DNA from: Maribacter sp. 4G9
Lineage (GTDB): Bacteria; Bacteroidota; Bacteroidia; Flavobacteriales; Flavobacteriaceae
Assembly: GCF_002742265.1 (NCBI RefSeq)
Contig: NZ_MDGL01000035.1
Coordinates: 62,001-126,000 of the forward strand
Length of the DNA: 64,000 nucleotides
Direction of reading: 5' to 3'
Positions 63,353-64,000 of the stretch are shown in pieces (the first letter of the stretch is position 1; every line of letters starts with the position of its first letter). The notes under the pieces are model-generated. The model made no database searches. It saw only the letters and a program-made list of their open reading frames with translations, and was not told where the DNA came from. A program made the translations under genes and the position numbers.

Positions 63353-63371
63353 GTTGTACCTATGTTGTACC
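63353..63371. repeat. 19-bp repeat, copy 3
   Basis: Exact copy of GTTGTACCTATGTTGTACC 100 bp to the right of the right tRNA fragment and 90 bp before the integrase start. A further half-site GTTGTACC is at 63420-63427. Confidence 0.75.
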
Positions 63372-63460
63372 CAAAAGTTCTAATAAAGACGTATCTTTAA
63401 GGTGAATTTTTGACAAAATGTTGTACCTGATTTGACTTTCGTACTCAAAACAGGTTCATA

Positions 63461-64000
63461 ATGTCAACAAGTGCAAAAATAATTCTTCGTAAAAAGCCCA
63501 ACTCAAAAGGTCTATATCCTCTTGCTATTAGGATAACTAAAGACCGTCGTTCAACGTATAAACACATAGGTCACTATATCGAACTAGAAGATTGGGACAC
63601 AAAAAATCTTAAGGTAAAGAAATCACATCCAAATGCAGAAAGTCTGAACAATCTATTAACCTCAAAGCTTTCAGAAGCCAGAAAAGGTTTAATTATTTTA
63701 CAGACCAATAACAAGGATGCAACGGCACATCAAATTAAAAAGGAAATTTACAAGCCAACTTCCAAGCTGACTTTTTTTGATTTTGCAGATGAACATCTTG
63801 AAGCTCTGGAAGCAGAAAATAAAATTAATCGCCATTCTACGGATTCAGCTTGGCTCAGTTATATTGAGAAATATTGCAAAGCCCGACACCTTACTTTTCA
63901 AGAAATTGATGAGCGTTTTCTCAAAAAGTTCAAAATCTATCTAAAAGGGACTTGCTCGCTTACCGAAACTACTGCTATGAATGTTATGGTTTTAATTCGA
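63461..64000 (+). CDS. Tyrosine recombinase (phage/element integrase), N-terminal part, truncated by window end
   Basis: An ATG at 63461 opens a frame running through the last base with 180 codons and no stop. It begins MSTSAKIILRKKPNSKGLYP. It has the Bacteroidota integrase arm-binding domain (LRKKPNSKGLYPLAIRITKD, then a HIGHYIELEDWD strand), followed by the SAM-like core-binding domain (FFDFADEHLEALEAE). The catalytic domain is beyond the window. It starts 209 bp after the right tRNA-Leu fragment and is the first gene of the next element. Confidence 0.85.
   Translation, partial: MSTSAKIILRKKPNSKGLYPLAIRITKDRRSTYKHIGHYIELEDWDTKNLKVKKSHPNAESLNNLLTSKLSEARKGLIILQTNNKDATAHQIKKEIYKPTSKLTFFDFADEHLEALEAENKINRHSTDSAWLSYIEKYCKARHLTFQEIDERFLKKFKIYLKGTCSLTETTAMNVMVLIR

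Noticed and set aside
1-64000. CRISPR array or rRNA operon
   Set aside because: No regularly spaced repeats with variable spacers and no rRNA-like sequence were seen on either strand.

Overview
The window looks like a Flavobacteriaceae-type chromosome (Bacteroidota). The evidence is the protein families, the lack of Shine-Dalgarno signals, one clear TTG/TAnnTTTG promoter (49744-49774), and two palindrome/repeat types I remember from flavobacterial genomes. It has two very different halves.

Region 1 (1-47309) is a block of 38 consecutive plus-strand genes with no intergenic gap above about 111 bp and many ATGA or longer overlaps. It encodes a low-oxygen or starvation energy programme. One part is storage-glucan breakdown and glycolysis: GH13 amylase, glucan phosphorylase, phosphofructokinase, FbaB aldolase and an archaeal-type (type II) GAPDH. 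Another is acetyl-phosphate/acetate and pyruvate fermentation: phosphoketolase, acetate kinase, pyruvate:ferredoxin oxidoreductase with a GltD-like NADPH/ferredoxin protein, and a 2-hydroxyacid (D-lactate type) dehydrogenase. A third is an adenylate/polyphosphate node: AMP phosphorylase, PRPP synthetase and PPK2. Envelope and stress functions follow: cyclopropane fatty acid synthase, M50 protease with CBS domains, universal stress protein, K+ channel, an ATP-cone nuclease, a beta-CASP RNase, a CPH-type copper ATPase and a phospholipase D/cardiolipin synthase. I read it as a counterpart of the low-oxygen islands known in Proteobacteria.

Region 2 (47310-49274) is a junction of debris: a frameshifted lipoprotein, an excisionase-like HTH gene with a small partner, and a multiply frameshifted integrase C-terminus that stops at a terminator next to a tRNA-Leu fragment.

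Region 3 (49275-63251) is a roughly 14-kb island bounded on both sides by 3'-half remnants of tRNA-Leu(UAG). It holds a TetR regulator with its own palindromic operator, an MMPL/RND exporter with LolA-like and outer-membrane proteins, a DUF2652/SRPBCC protein, an esterase-DinB pair, an ECF sigma factor, three stand-alone SRPBCC proteins and an NTF2-like protein. The main discovery is that five places in the island carry the same bipartite motif, GTCACAC-N15-ATC(A/T)AA. These lie upstream of the sigma factor itself, the esterase operon, both SRPBCC transcription units and the RND operon; I saw no such pair elsewhere. This looks like a self-contained mobile ECF-sigma regulon for handling a hydrophobic ligand, with no anti-sigma gene.

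Region 4 (63252-64000) starts a second element: a tyrosine recombinase gene truncated by the window end. The 19-bp repeat GTTGTACCTATGTTGTACC flanks the tRNA fragments and is probably an integrase arm site, so the tRNA-Leu locus appears to hold tandem islands.
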